From Burkholderiales bacterium Ga0077544 (GTDB lineage: Bacteria; Pseudomonadota; Gammaproteobacteria; Burkholderiales; Burkholderiaceae_D): a stretch of DNA of 57,951 nucleotides. The notes below the pieces were generated by a model. It was not told the origin of the DNA and did not search any database. It was given only the letters and a program-made list of their open reading frames with translations. How positions within the stretch are numbered: position 1 is the stretch's first letter; the number at the start of each line of letters is the position of its first letter. Positions 37,580 through 46,544 of the stretch are shown here, in pieces. The position numbers and the translations under genes are program-made. Where the stretch lies: positions 1 through 57,951 of the forward strand of contig LNEU01000021.1 of NCBI GenBank assembly GCA_001464355.1. Reading direction: 5' to 3'.

Positions 37580-38196
37580 AGGATGCGCAAGCCTGCCTGT
37601 TCCAGTAACTTTCCGGTTTCGAATAAGGGCAGGCCCATGATGCCTGAATAGCTGCCCGCAATATCTTGAATGAACAACGCTGCCTGACCTTGTATGCCGT
37701 AACCGCCTGCCTTGTCGTAAGGCTCTGTCGTCGCGCAATACGCGCGGATTAATTCATCAGACAGTGTGGCAAACGCGACGTCGGAGCGTTGCGTGATTTG
37801 TAGTGTTTGTTCATTGTGCAAGATCGCAACATGCGTCAGCACCTGATGCGTGCGTCCCGACAATGCACGCATCATCGCTATCGCTTCGATTTCATTTGCA
37901 GGTTTGCCGAGGATGCGGCCATCGAGTACGACGCTGGTGTCGGCGGCGAGTATCGGACGGTGCGGCAATTTTCGCCACCACATGGTTTTTTGCGCGAAGG
38001 CCGCTTTTTCCAGCGTAACGCGCGCGACGTAATCTTCTGCTCGCTCGTTGGGTAAAACGATCTCGGTCACTTCCGGGCCGCGTGGCGTGTGATCTCGCAA
38101 TAGCAGCAATTCAAACTCGACACCGATTTGCCGCAGCAACTCACGACGGCGGGGACTTTTCGATGCGAGATAGATTTTATGCGGGAGTGGCTTCAT
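37576..38196 (-). CDS. maf: Maf-family nucleoside triphosphate pyrophosphatase (YhdE-like)
   Basis: Hydrolyses non-canonical or excess nucleoside triphosphates (dTTP/UTP in the YhdE subgroup) to monophosphates. The start is the ATG at 38196, 5 bp after the rlmH stop; 206 residues. Motifs: ASKSPRRRELL (about 10-20), LAADTSVVLDGRILGKP, and the pyrimidine-selective SGRTHQVLTHVAI. It lies between rlmH and rng and overlaps rng by 4 bp. Confidence 0.94.
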   Translation of the reverse strand: MKPLPHKIYLASKSPRRRELLRQIGVEFELLLLRDHTPRGPEVTEIVLPNERAEDYVARVTLEKAAFAQKTMWWRKLPHRPILAADTSVVLDGRILGKPANEIEAIAMMRALSGRTHQVLTHVAILHNEQTLQITQRSDVAFATLSDELIRAYCATTEPYDKAGGYGIQGQAALFIQDIAGSYSGIMGLPLFETGKLLEQAGLRIL

Positions 38197-38201
38197 CAGA
38201 A

Positions 38202-38672
38202 TTACACCCGATGATAAGGATGATTTTGCGTGATTGACCAAGCGCGGTATAACTGCTCGGCCAGCATCACACGCACCATGCCGTGCGGGAGCGTCAGGCT
38301 GGAAATGCGAATAAGCATATCGGCATTCTTTTTGAAATCTGCATCCAGACCATCCGCACCACCAATGACAAAAGTAACGTCGCCGCCATCCTGCTGCCAT
38401 TGCTTGAGTAGTTGCGACATTTGAACCGAGGTCAGATCCTTGCCGTGTTCATCCAGCGCGATGATGCGTGCGCCTTTCGGCACTGCGGCTTCAATCTTGC
38501 TGCGTTCCAGCGCCATCGCGGTTTCGGCAGTTTTGCTGCCTGAGCGCTCGACTGGTTTGATTTCTTTCAGGACGATGCGGCAGTCGGCAGGCATGCGCTT
38601 GGCATACTCAGCAAACCCGCTTTCTATCCACGCGGGCATTTTGTGACCGACGGCCGCAATAACAAGCTGCAT
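38202..38672 (-). CDS. rlmH: 23S rRNA pseudouridine-1915 N3-methyltransferase
   Basis: SPOUT-class methyltransferase acting on the assembled 70S ribosome. 156 residues, the standard length, with the SAM-binding knot visible in [11 protein letters not shown] and the C-terminal [19 protein letters not shown] and HPYHR. Downstream of rsfS by 28 bp, upstream of maf; the cluster is devoted to ribosome and nucleotide housekeeping. Confidence 0.97.
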   Translation of the reverse strand: MQLVIAAVGHKMPAWIESGFAEYAKRMPADCRIVLKEIKPVERSGSKTAETAMALERSKIEAAVPKGARIIALDEHGKDLTSVQMSQLLKQWQQDGGDVTFVIGGADGLDADFKKNADMLIRISSLTLPHGMVRVMLAEQLYRAWSITQNHPYHRV

Positions 38673-38700
38673 GACAACGTTCTTGTGTCAGCTGATCCGC

Positions 38701-39363
38701 TTATTCAGCGGATTTTGGTTTCGCTGGTGCGCGCGTTTTGCTAGCTACTTTTTTCGCTGGTGCTTTTTTAGCAGGAGCTTTATCTTTTTTGTAGGCGGCA
38801 GCTGTTTTGGTTGTGGCGACTTTGATGGTTTTACCTACTGCTTTTTTGGCGGTGGTTTTCTTCGCAGGAGCTTTCGCCGCAGTCGATCTTGTGACGGCCG
38901 TTTTACGCGCAGGCTTTTTCGGTTCGTCGTCTAGCGTGGTTTGGCTGGCGCTTAAATGGCGACCGGCAGTTTTCTTTGGCGCGTCCTCTTCATCGTCGGC
39001 CGATTTTTTGGTTGTACGTTTGGCAGCACCGAATTTGACTTCTTTCTCGCCCCAGATTTCTTCCAGGCGATAGTAGGCGCGGATTGCAGGTTGCATGATG
39101 TGGACGATCATGTCGCCCAGATCGACCAGTACCCATTCGCCGGTGTCTTCACCTTCAACGCTGAGGACGTGGCCGCCGTTGGCCTTGACCTTGTCGCGCA
39201 CGGATGCTGCGAGCGCCTTGGTCTGGCGGTTGGATGTGCCGGATGCAACCGCGATGCGGTCAAACAGGCTGGTCAGGTGTACGGTATCGAATACCTTGAT
39301 GTCTTGCGCTTTGACGTCTTCCAGCGCGTCGATAACCAGGGCTTGCAGTGTTTTGATGTCCAT
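38701..39363 (-). CDS. rsfS: Ribosomal silencing factor RsfS with long histone-H1-like tail
   Basis: Binds ribosomal protein L14 and blocks subunit joining when nutrients fall. The RsfS domain is residues 1 to about 112 (LQALVIDALEDVKAQDI, FDRIAVASGTSNRQ, WVLVDLGDMIVHIM, YYRLEEIWG). It is followed by a 108-residue low-complexity tail made mostly of Lys, Ala, Pro and Thr (KKTTAKKAVGKT, APAKKAPAKK), like the C-terminus of histone H1 or of bacterial histone-like proteins. Typical RsfS proteins stop at about 105-120 residues, so the tail doubles its size. It may bind rRNA or DNA. It overlaps nadD by 1 bp. Confidence 0.94.
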   Translation of the reverse strand: MDIKTLQALVIDALEDVKAQDIKVFDTVHLTSLFDRIAVASGTSNRQTKALAASVRDKVKANGGHVLSVEGEDTGEWVLVDLGDMIVHIMQPAIRAYYRLEEIWGEKEVKFGAAKRTTKKSADDEEDAPKKTAGRHLSASQTTLDDEPKKPARKTAVTRSTAAKAPAKKTTAKKAVGKTIKVATTKTAAAYKKDKAPAKKAPAKKVASKTRAPAKPKSAE

Positions 39364-40046
39364 TAGCTTTTATATAGGTGATGTTGTTCAATATAGTCTA
39401 GCACCCCGGGAGGTACCAGCGAAATCGGTCTTTCTCCACGCTGCAAGGCGGCGCGAATTTCGGTAGCAGAAATATCCACCGCCAAATTAGGTGCAAGGCA
39501 GGCTAAACCTTGCGTCGTATTGCGTATCTGTGCAGGCGTGCCTGCTCGAACTGCAAATTCCTGCGCCACATCGTCCGGAATATGCGCGGCATCCATCGCG
39601 AAACCGGGGCGCGAAGCTGCGCATACGTGCGCATAGTCAAACAGCTGTTGCCATTCCTGCCAGGTATTCAAATGCTGCAACTGATCGGCACCCATCAAGA
39701 AAACAATTGATACATCAGGCCCCAGCTCTTTGCGCACCGCACGTAGTGTGTCGATTGTATACGTTGCGCTGGCCCGCAGAATTTCTTGCTGATCGATGGT
39801 GACGGGTACTTTTTGCTGAGTGAGCGCATTGCCAAAGGCACTGCGCACCATGGCAACTCTATCTTTACCTGATGCCTGTAAGCCGTCTTTTTGCCATGGA
39901 TTGCCGGCCGGGATCACGCGCAATTCATCAGGTTTGATCAGGTCGACGAAATAATTTGCCAGTGCGAGATGGCCGTTATGAACTGGGTCGAAGCTGCCGC
40001 CTAGCAAGGCGATGCAAGGTTTGCTGCCTTTGCTTGCCGCTGTCAC
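39363..40046 (-). CDS. nadD: Nicotinate-nucleotide adenylyltransferase
   Basis: Makes deamido-NAD from nicotinate mononucleotide and ATP. The 227-residue protein has the nucleotidyltransferase motif GGSFDPVHNGH (about 16-26), the DTLRAVR helix, LMGADQL and the C-terminal SATEIRAAL (ISxTxIR motif). It starts with GTG at 40046, two bases after the hemF stop, and overlaps rsfS by 1 bp. Confidence 0.96.
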   Translation of the reverse strand: MTAASKGSKPCIALLGGSFDPVHNGHLALANYFVDLIKPDELRVIPAGNPWQKDGLQASGKDRVAMVRSAFGNALTQQKVPVTIDQQEILRASATYTIDTLRAVRKELGPDVSIVFLMGADQLQHLNTWQEWQQLFDYAHVCAASRPGFAMDAAHIPDDVAQEFAVRAGTPAQIRNTTQGLACLAPNLAVDISATEIRAALQRGERPISLVPPGVLDYIEQHHLYKS

Positions 40047-40048
40047 TG

Positions 40049-40960
40049 TTAAATCCAGTCGCGATGAACAAGGAAGTCGGTAGCCAATTTCGCTTCAGGG
40101 CTGCCTGCTTCCGGCTGCCAGTTATAGCGCCATGTTACCACTGGTGGCATAGACATCAGTATTGATTCGGTCCGCCCGCCCGATTGCAGGCCAAATAATG
40201 TGCCGCGATCGAACACCAGATTGAACTCGACATACCGTCCGCGTCGGTAGGTTTGGAAGTCGCGCTCGCGCTCGCCGTAAGGCGTATCTTTGCGAAGTTT
40301 CAGTATCGGGATGTACGATTCTATGAAATGGTCGCCTACGCTTTGTTGTAAAGCGAAGCACTTTTCGAAACCCGGTTCATTCAAGTCATCGAAAAATATG
40401 CCGCCTACGCCGCGCGCTTCCTGCCTGTGCTTCAGATAAAAATAATCGTCGCACCATTTTTTATACTTCGTATGTAAATCATCACCGAAGGGCTGCAAGG
40501 ACTCGCGACAGACTTGATGAAAATGGCGTGCGTCTTCTTCAAAACCATAATACGGCGTCAAATCCATGCCGCCGCCAAACCACCAGATCGGCTCTTGACC
40601 TTCAGCCATCGCGATAAAAAACCGTACATTCATGTGCACGGTAGGCGCGTAGGGATTGCGCGGATGCAGCACCAGCGATACACCCATTGCTTCCCAGTTG
40701 CGGCCTGCAAGTTCAGGTCGATTTGCCGCTGCTGAAGGCGGCAGGTTTTTGCCGGTCACATGCGAAAAACCTACACCGCCGCGTTCGAAAACATTGCCGT
40801 TTTCAATGATGCGTGAAATGCCGCCGCCGCCTTCCGGGCGCTGCCAGGTATCGACGCCAAAGGCCTGGCCATCGACCTCTTCCAGCGCAGAGACGATGCG
40901 CTGTTGCAGATCAAGCAGATAGTTTTTTACGGAAAGGGAGGCGATGGGCGACGAAGTCAC
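40049..40960 (-). CDS. hemF: Oxygen-dependent coproporphyrinogen III oxidase
   Basis: Converts coproporphyrinogen III to protoporphyrinogen IX in heme synthesis under aerobic conditions. 303 residues, normal length, with hallmarks [37 protein letters not shown] and [12 protein letters not shown]. First gene of the hemF-nadD-rsfS-rlmH-maf-rng run, all on one strand with short gaps or overlaps. Confidence 0.97.
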   Translation of the reverse strand: MTSSPIASLSVKNYLLDLQQRIVSALEEVDGQAFGVDTWQRPEGGGGISRIIENGNVFERGGVGFSHVTGKNLPPSAAANRPELAGRNWEAMGVSLVLHPRNPYAPTVHMNVRFFIAMAEGQEPIWWFGGGMDLTPYYGFEEDARHFHQVCRESLQPFGDDLHTKYKKWCDDYFYLKHRQEARGVGGIFFDDLNEPGFEKCFALQQSVGDHFIESYIPILKLRKDTPYGERERDFQTYRRGRYVEFNLVFDRGTLFGLQSGGRTESILMSMPPVVTWRYNWQPEAGSPEAKLATDFLVHRDWI

Positions 40961-41057
40961 GATACATAGGGTAAGAAAGATTTAGCGCGGATTGTACCTT
41001 GCCGGGTGGCGGATGTCTGTTTTGCCATTGTCCGGAGGAGCCCAGTTTGATGAGGAA

Positions 41058-42032
41058 CTAATCCTTCCAGGGCAGGTGTTTAACCTCGCCTTTCAGTATG
41101 GGAGGTGCTGCATGCAGGGTTTCGCCTTTGCATATACGCGCGTAAACAGCCAGATAGCCGCGCGCCATTGCCGCTGCATCAAAACTCAGCGCACGCTGAT
41201 GACAAGCATGTTGATCGTAATGTCCTCCCGATCTCACCGCTTGCGCCAGAATGGCACGGCTGGCCGCCAGTGCGCCACATTCGGGCGTGACGATTTCCGG
41301 CAAGGCGCCGTAAGGAGTGGCAAATACCGGCATGCCGAAATACAAGCTCTCAATCACGGCCAGGCCAAACGGCTCGTGCCAAAGCACCGGAAATATCAGG
41401 CCGCGTGAGGCGTTCAGCAGCCGGATTTTTTCACTGCCGCCCACCATGCCGTGAAACGACACCTTGCGCGACCAGGTAAACCGAAAGCCGCGTTTGAGAT
41501 TGAGGCGATCGCCTCCCAGCACTGCCAGCGGGACCGCCGCATCATGCGCGATATCGATGGCGCCTTGCACATTCTTGACCCGCCATGCCGCCTTGCCGAG
41601 GAAATGAAAGTGAGTGCGCGGTCTTTGCCAGTCAACTGCGCCATAAGCAGACCAGTCCAGACCGTTGTAGACAAAGCTGTCAGAGCCATGCCTGCTGGCG
41701 TGATCGCGCGAGACGAAAACCGTGTTGAGCGGTAGGGCTACGCTTTCCTGCGAATTACCATGTTGCGTCATCACATGGGGAACGCTCACAGGAACGGCCG
41801 GATTGAACTGGAAATGAATGATGTCCACACCATCAGGCACCTGGGCTTCCCATGAAGCATCTTCCCGCAAGGTGAGTACGGTAGCAAAATGGCAGTGTGA
41901 ACCTGCCGGTACCAGATAGGTGACACGGTGGCCAGCCTGTACCAATGCCTTTCCAAGATCCCAAATCACACGTTCTGTTCCACCGTAAGCGAACACGGGT
42001 ATGACGCTGCGGTTGATAATCAATATGTGCAT
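41058..42032 (-). CDS. Glycosyltransferase family 4 protein
   Basis: A GT-B fold transferase of 324 residues. The N-terminus carries the glycine-rich acceptor region VFAYGGTERVIWDLGKAL, and the C-terminal half has the donor-binding motif HEPFGLAVIESLYFGMPVFA with the E-x7-E pair. Probably adds a sugar to a lipopolysaccharide core or exopolysaccharide. It follows the polymerase/ligase gene after 1 bp and precedes hemF by 97 bp. Confidence 0.9.
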   Translation of the reverse strand: MHILIINRSVIPVFAYGGTERVIWDLGKALVQAGHRVTYLVPAGSHCHFATVLTLREDASWEAQVPDGVDIIHFQFNPAVPVSVPHVMTQHGNSQESVALPLNTVFVSRDHASRHGSDSFVYNGLDWSAYGAVDWQRPRTHFHFLGKAAWRVKNVQGAIDIAHDAAVPLAVLGGDRLNLKRGFRFTWSRKVSFHGMVGGSEKIRLLNASRGLIFPVLWHEPFGLAVIESLYFGMPVFATPYGALPEIVTPECGALAASRAILAQAVRSGGHYDQHACHQRALSFDAAAMARGYLAVYARICKGETLHAAPPILKGEVKHLPWKD

Positions 42033-42033
42033 G

Positions 42034-43302
42034 TCAGGATGGACGGGTATCTGTTGTATGTGCGGCCAGCAAGGGCACGACCGCTGCCAGCGACAAGGCC
42101 ATCACGTAATAGTTATGCAGGAAATTGACATTGCTCATGCTGGCACTCGCATGCATGACGAGAACGCCGCCCATCTGCCAGGCAGCCACCTGATCGGTTT
42201 GAGCCAGGCGGCGGGCGGCCATTGCGAGGCCGGCTAGCAAAGTCAGCAAGGATGCCAGGCCGAGCAGGCCGCCATCGAGCGCTGCATTCAGATACTGGTT
42301 ATGCACATGACCCAAAGTGCGTACGGCCGCCAGTTTACTGAGGTCGATGCCGACATCTTCTTCCCCTGCATGATGCAGGCGACGTATGCGTTCTGCACTT
42401 CCTATGCCGATCCATGGCGATTGTTGAAAACCTTGCCACGCCAGGTTCCACATGTAAAAACGGGCGCCAGTGGAGGTGTTGTAATTCTGGGTGGTGCGCG
42501 TCTCGATGACTTCCTGTGTGGTTTTGCGCAATTTCAGTATGTCGCCTGGTGCCCACCAGGCACATGCCAGTGTGAGTGCGACGGCAGACATGAACAGGGC
42601 CAGTATCGGCATACGGCCTGCATGCGGCAACCGATGACGGTGCCAGAACCATATGCATACAAGGGTGCACCAGGGAATGATCATGAATGCGCCCAGCGAG
42701 CGGGATAGCAGCACTGCAAGCACTACGCATGCGACCGCGCCCAGCCAAAGCCAGCGCCGCAACAGCGACTGTCGCTCGGCGAGAGCGGCTGGCAGCAACA
42801 GGCAAGCATAAAAACTGCTGGCGACCGCCCATGGAATGGCGTTGCTGGCCAGCGAGGAGCGTACATCCTGTCCGCTGAGCGAAAGATAGGCAGTCCATAT
42901 GAATGCGACAAAGCCGGCCAGCGCAATGGCGTGCAGCGTATAGATGCGCACCTCAGGTGCAAGACTGCCTTTGCGTAAAATGAGGTAGACGGATAGGGCC
43001 GGAATCAGCAGCCGAATTTGTGGATTGAGGATGTCGCTGCTTTCGTCCCAGATCAACATGCAGGCACCAGCCAGTAGCAGGGCTGCAATACAGGCCGTTA
43101 GCCAGATTGTGCTCGCCTGATTGCGATGGTGCGCCGTGCGTCGTACCCCAGTGGCCGAATAGATTCCCCAAAAGAGAAAGCCCAGCCAAGCGGCGCCCAG
43201 AATTTTAGTATGCAGTGGGGCCAGTGCAACTAGCAATCCCAGCAAGATAAAGGCGACCGTGCATGCGGTGCCGTGCCCCGAAGAGGGCCGGGAATAACTC
43301 AT
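42034..43302 (-). CDS. O-antigen ligase/polymerase (Wzy_C) family membrane protein
   Basis: A polytopic protein of 422 residues with about 10-12 hydrophobic segments and a large periplasmic loop (about 265-325) ending in LGHVHNQYLNAALDGGLLGL, the Wzy_C family hallmark. It is a second member of the family in this window, distant from the one at 30443. Between GT4 and GT2 genes, it should ligate or polymerise the glycan they build. Confidence 0.88.
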   Translation of the reverse strand: MSYSRPSSGHGTACTVAFILLGLLVALAPLHTKILGAAWLGFLFWGIYSATGVRRTAHHRNQASTIWLTACIAALLLAGACMLIWDESSDILNPQIRLLIPALSVYLILRKGSLAPEVRIYTLHAIALAGFVAFIWTAYLSLSGQDVRSSLASNAIPWAVASSFYACLLLPAALAERQSLLRRWLWLGAVACVVLAVLLSRSLGAFMIIPWCTLVCIWFWHRHRLPHAGRMPILALFMSAVALTLACAWWAPGDILKLRKTTQEVIETRTTQNYNTSTGARFYMWNLAWQGFQQSPWIGIGSAERIRRLHHAGEEDVGIDLSKLAAVRTLGHVHNQYLNAALDGGLLGLASLLTLLAGLAMAARRLAQTDQVAAWQMGGVLVMHASASMSNVNFLHNYYVMALSLAAVVPLLAAHTTDTRPS

Positions 43303-43314
43303 GTTGCGGTCCGG

Positions 43315-44163
43315 TTAGCGAGGAATATCGGTGCGAAGGCTATCACGGTCATACGCCAGTGCGGCGTAACGGAAGAAACCTTCCAGGCCAACCATAAAGC
43401 AATACAGAAAGCCCGGGCCGCCACAAAGGATTCCACGCTGCCCTATATAGAGGCGCAAAAACATCGAAGAGCCGGAAAGAAGCCCGCGCAGCACACCGCC
43501 ATGCTTGCCTTTCTCTGACCGCTTGGCGGCGCCCAGCATCGCGTACTGCGTGAGCTTTTCCAGACTGCCACGCACAGTTTCGCGCGAATAATGCAAGAGG
43601 CGACCTGTCAGCAAGATACGGGGCGTCGGCTCCATTGTCAGTATGGCCTGCTCATGCACGACCCCTGTAAACTCACGCAACATGTCGCGCCGGAACAGCC
43701 GTTCTATCTTGGCCTCTGAATGGAAATACTTGAGTTCATGCTGAAACGCTACCATGCGCCACTGCACCTTCCACACCGCGCGTTTCCCAGAGCGTACTGC
43801 TGCCTGAAGTTCATCCTGCAATTCCGGCGTAATGAGTTCGTCGGCATCAAGAAAAAACACATAATCACTTCGTACATGTTGCAGCAGGCGATTGCGTTGT
43901 ACGGCGAAGCCTTGCCAGTCCGGATAGTTGTATACCTCGACACCTTCGGCCTGCGCGATTTCCCGCGTATTGTCTGTGCTACCGCTGTCAACCACGACTA
44001 CTTGGTCGGCAAAGGCGGCACTATGCAAGCAGGCTGCAATGTGATGCGCCTCATTTCTTGTCAGGATCGCGATCGTCAATGTCGGGGCTGGCGAGCTCTC
44101 ATCGGCATAGGAAGGCTGGCGGGTCTGTGCGGTCTTGGCGTGCGAAAAGTTCAACATTGTCAT
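43315..44163 (-). CDS. Glycosyltransferase family 2, WaaE/KdtX-like
   Basis: Resembles lipopolysaccharide core beta-1,4-glucosyltransferases: TIAILTRNEAHHI, VVVDSGSTDNTREIA, DYVFFLDADELITPEL and a C-terminal hydrophobic region with GFLYCFMVGLEGFFRYA. I use the ATG at 44163 (282 residues); in-frame ATGs at 44157 and 44211 are alternatives, and the family domain itself begins about 30 residues in. It is first of three glycan genes between purD and hemF. Confidence 0.87.
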   Translation of the reverse strand: MTMLNFSHAKTAQTRQPSYADESSPAPTLTIAILTRNEAHHIAACLHSAAFADQVVVVDSGSTDNTREIAQAEGVEVYNYPDWQGFAVQRNRLLQHVRSDYVFFLDADELITPELQDELQAAVRSGKRAVWKVQWRMVAFQHELKYFHSEAKIERLFRRDMLREFTGVVHEQAILTMEPTPRILLTGRLLHYSRETVRGSLEKLTQYAMLGAAKRSEKGKHGGVLRGLLSGSSMFLRLYIGQRGILCGGPGFLYCFMVGLEGFFRYAALAYDRDSLRTDIPR

Positions 44164-44281
44164 ATTCCATGTGCCGACGAATGCGAAGGTATGGATTCTT
44201 CTCACCATCAAAAAGCACGATTTTCAATGGCGATATGACACGCTGACAGAGGAACAGTTCAACCGGATAATCTTATATCCG

Positions 44282-44316
44282 GGGTAACAAGGCAGGAATT
44301 CTGCGGCTTGTTACCC
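44282..44316. other. Nested hairpin downstream of purD
   Basis: GGGTAACAAG and CTTGTTACCC pair around a second short stem GCAG-GAATT-CTGC with a GG bulge. Neither side has a T run, so it is a weak terminator at best, or an RNA-stabilising or processing hairpin at the 3' end of the purD transcript. Confidence 0.45.
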
Positions 44317-44327
44317 ACAGGAAAAAA

Positions 44328-45599
44328 TCAAGGACGTTTCAATGCGCGCCAGCCGATATCGCGACGGAATTGTGCGCCGTCGAAACGGATGTGATCGATG
44401 ACATCGTAGGCTTTCTTTTGCGCGACTTTGACGCTATCGCCCAAGCCGACTACGCACAAGACGCGGCCGCCGTTTGTGGTCAATTGCGTACCTGTCAAAG
44501 TGGTGCCGGCGTGGAAGGTGACGCTATCAACGGTTTCCGCCGGGATGCCGCTAATAGCGTCGCCTTTGCGTGGCGCGTCTGGATAGCCGGCCGCTGCCAA
44601 CACGACACCCAATGCCGTGCGTCTGTCCCATTCCAGTTCTATGGTGTCCAGCGTGCCGCTGACCGCATGTTCCATCACGCCGACCAGATCGGTTTTCAGG
44701 CGCGCCATGATGGGTTGAGTTTCCGGATCGCCCATGCGGCAATTGAATTCCAGGGTTTTTGGATTGCCCTGATCGTCGATCATCAAGCCGGCATAGAGGA
44801 AACCGGTGAACGTGATGCCGTCTTTGGCCATACCTTGCACAGTCGGTTGAATGATTTCGCGCATGACGCGCGCATGCAAGGCTGGTGTGACGATAGGTGC
44901 AGGCGAATATGCGCCCATGCCGCCGGTGTTCGGGCCTTCGTCATTGTCGAGCAGACGTTTGTGATCCTGGCTGGTGGCCAGCGGCAAGATATTTTTGCCA
45001 TCGACCATGACGATGAAACTGGCTTCTTCACCCGCCAGAAACTCTTCGATGACAACACGTGCACCTGCATCGCCGAGCTTGTTATCGGATAACATCATGT
45101 CAACGGCTTGATGCGCTTCTTCCAGCGTCAAAGCAACAACTACACCTTTACCTGCAGCCAAGCCGTCGGCCTTGATCACGATAGGCGCACCTTTGAGATC
45201 GATGTATTCGTGCGCGCCTTTTACTTCTGAAAAGGTTTGGTATTCAGCAGTTGGGATCGCATGGCGCTGCATGAAGGATTTGGCGAAATCTTTCGAGCTT
45301 TCCAGTTGCGCCGCTTCTTTGGTTGGGCCGAAAATTTTCAGGCCCAGATCGCGAAAAATGTTGACGATGCCTGCTGCCAATGGCGTTTCCGGACCGACGA
45401 CGGTCAGTGCGATATTCTCTTGCTGCGCAAATTCTGCCAGTGCACGTGGATCGGTAATCGCCACGTTTTTCAAGCGATCGTCGAGTGCCGTACCGCCATT
45501 ACCCGGCGCGACATAGACCATTTGTATACGTTCGGATTGCGCCAGTTTCCAGGCCAGAGCATGTTCGCGGCCACCTGAGCCGACTACCAGAATTTTCAT
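44328..45599 (-). CDS. purD: Phosphoribosylamine--glycine ligase
   Basis: Second step of purine synthesis, joining glycine to phosphoribosylamine with ATP. 423 residues, normal length, with MKILVVGSGGREHALAW at the start, the ATP-grasp region (PIVIKADGLAAGKGV, EEFLAGEEASFIVMVDG) and the metal-binding LEFNCRMGDPETQ. 128 bp downstream of yebC, with a terminator between. Confidence 0.97.
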   Translation of the reverse strand: MKILVVGSGGREHALAWKLAQSERIQMVYVAPGNGGTALDDRLKNVAITDPRALAEFAQQENIALTVVGPETPLAAGIVNIFRDLGLKIFGPTKEAAQLESSKDFAKSFMQRHAIPTAEYQTFSEVKGAHEYIDLKGAPIVIKADGLAAGKGVVVALTLEEAHQAVDMMLSDNKLGDAGARVVIEEFLAGEEASFIVMVDGKNILPLATSQDHKRLLDNDEGPNTGGMGAYSPAPIVTPALHARVMREIIQPTVQGMAKDGITFTGFLYAGLMIDDQGNPKTLEFNCRMGDPETQPIMARLKTDLVGVMEHAVSGTLDTIELEWDRRTALGVVLAAAGYPDAPRKGDAISGIPAETVDSVTFHAGTTLTGTQLTTNGGRVLCVVGLGDSVKVAQKKAYDVIDHIRFDGAQFRRDIGWRALKRP

Positions 45600-45682
45600 G
45601 AGTTAGTCCGTTGCTTTTACTAAAATCGTGGCATCCAAGCGATGCCACTGTTTGTATCAGGTGACTGATCACCACTGTCACT

Positions 45683-45704
45683 AAAAAAGCGGACTTGGTC
45701 CGCT
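45683..45704 (-). terminator. Terminator of yebC
   Basis: Read on the minus strand, GCGGAC-CAA-GTCCGC is followed by six T. It lies about 25 nt after the yebC stop and separates it from purD. Confidence 0.85.
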
Positions 45705-45727
45705 CCGTTAATGCGCTTTTTTAATAT

Positions 45728-46453
45728 TTACGCGTTGATTACCGCGTTGGTATAGATCTCTTGTACGTCGTCGAGATTTTCCAATGCATCCAGCAGTTTT
45801 TGCATCTTGATGGCATCGTCGCCTTCAAACACGGTTTCTGTTGCAGGTTTCATCACGACTTCTGCCAGTTCGGCTTTGAAGCCGGCTGCTGCGAGCGCAT
45901 CCTTCACCGCTGAAAAATCATGCGGCGGGCAAAGCACCTCAATGCCGCCTTCTTCATCTGTAGTTACGTCGTCGGCACCGGCTTCCAGTGCGGCTTCCAT
46001 CAACTTGTCTTCGTCCGTGCCTGGCGCAAAGAAAAACTGCCCGCAATGCTTGAACATGAAGGCAACAGAACCTTCAGCGCCCATATTTCCGCCAAACTTG
46101 GAAAACGCATGGCGCACTTCGGCTACCGTGCGCACGCGATTGTCTGTCATGCAGTCGACCAGCAGCGCGGCACCGTTGATGCCGTAGCCTTCGTAGCGGA
46201 TTTCTTCATAGTTGACGCCTTCCAGACCGCCGCTGCCGCGTAACACCGCGCGCGTGACATTGTCTTTCGGCATATTGGCGTCGGCTGCCTTGTCGACTGC
46301 CAGGCGCAAACGTGGATTTGCTGCGATGTCGCCGCCGCCCATACGTGCGGCAACCGTGATTTCCTTGATCAGACGGGTCCAGACTTTGCCGCGTCGTTCG
46401 TCCTGACGGCCTTTACGATGTTGAATATTGGCCCATTTGCTGTGTCCTGCCAT
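45728..46453 (-). CDS. YebC/PmpR family protein (translation/transcription regulator)
   Basis: A conserved 241-residue protein of the YebC type, described as transcriptional regulators (PmpR) and, for some members, as factors that help ribosomes through difficult peptides. Motifs: [18 protein letters not shown] at the start, the DNPRLR-like [29 protein letters not shown] and DGAD-like EAGADDV. Single-gene transcript with its own terminator; divergent from the HerA-like gene. Confidence 0.94.
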   Translation of the reverse strand: MAGHSKWANIQHRKGRQDERRGKVWTRLIKEITVAARMGGGDIAANPRLRLAVDKAADANMPKDNVTRAVLRGSGGLEGVNYEEIRYEGYGINGAALLVDCMTDNRVRTVAEVRHAFSKFGGNMGAEGSVAFMFKHCGQFFFAPGTDEDKLMEAALEAGADDVTTDEEGGIEVLCPPHDFSAVKDALAAAGFKAELAEVVMKPATETVFEGDDAIKMQKLLDALENLDDVQEIYTNAVINA

Positions 46454-46544
46454 GACGAATCTTTCCCGATCAGTTAGCTATAATGAAGCGCGGATTTTAC
46501 CATATCGCCCGCCAACCAAACCTCACCCTTTGTGGACAAAAAAG

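Noticed and set aside
37580-37738. Upstream extension of the rng reading frame
   Set aside because: It overlaps conserved maf coding sequence; the ATG at 37579 gives the standard RNase G N-terminus.
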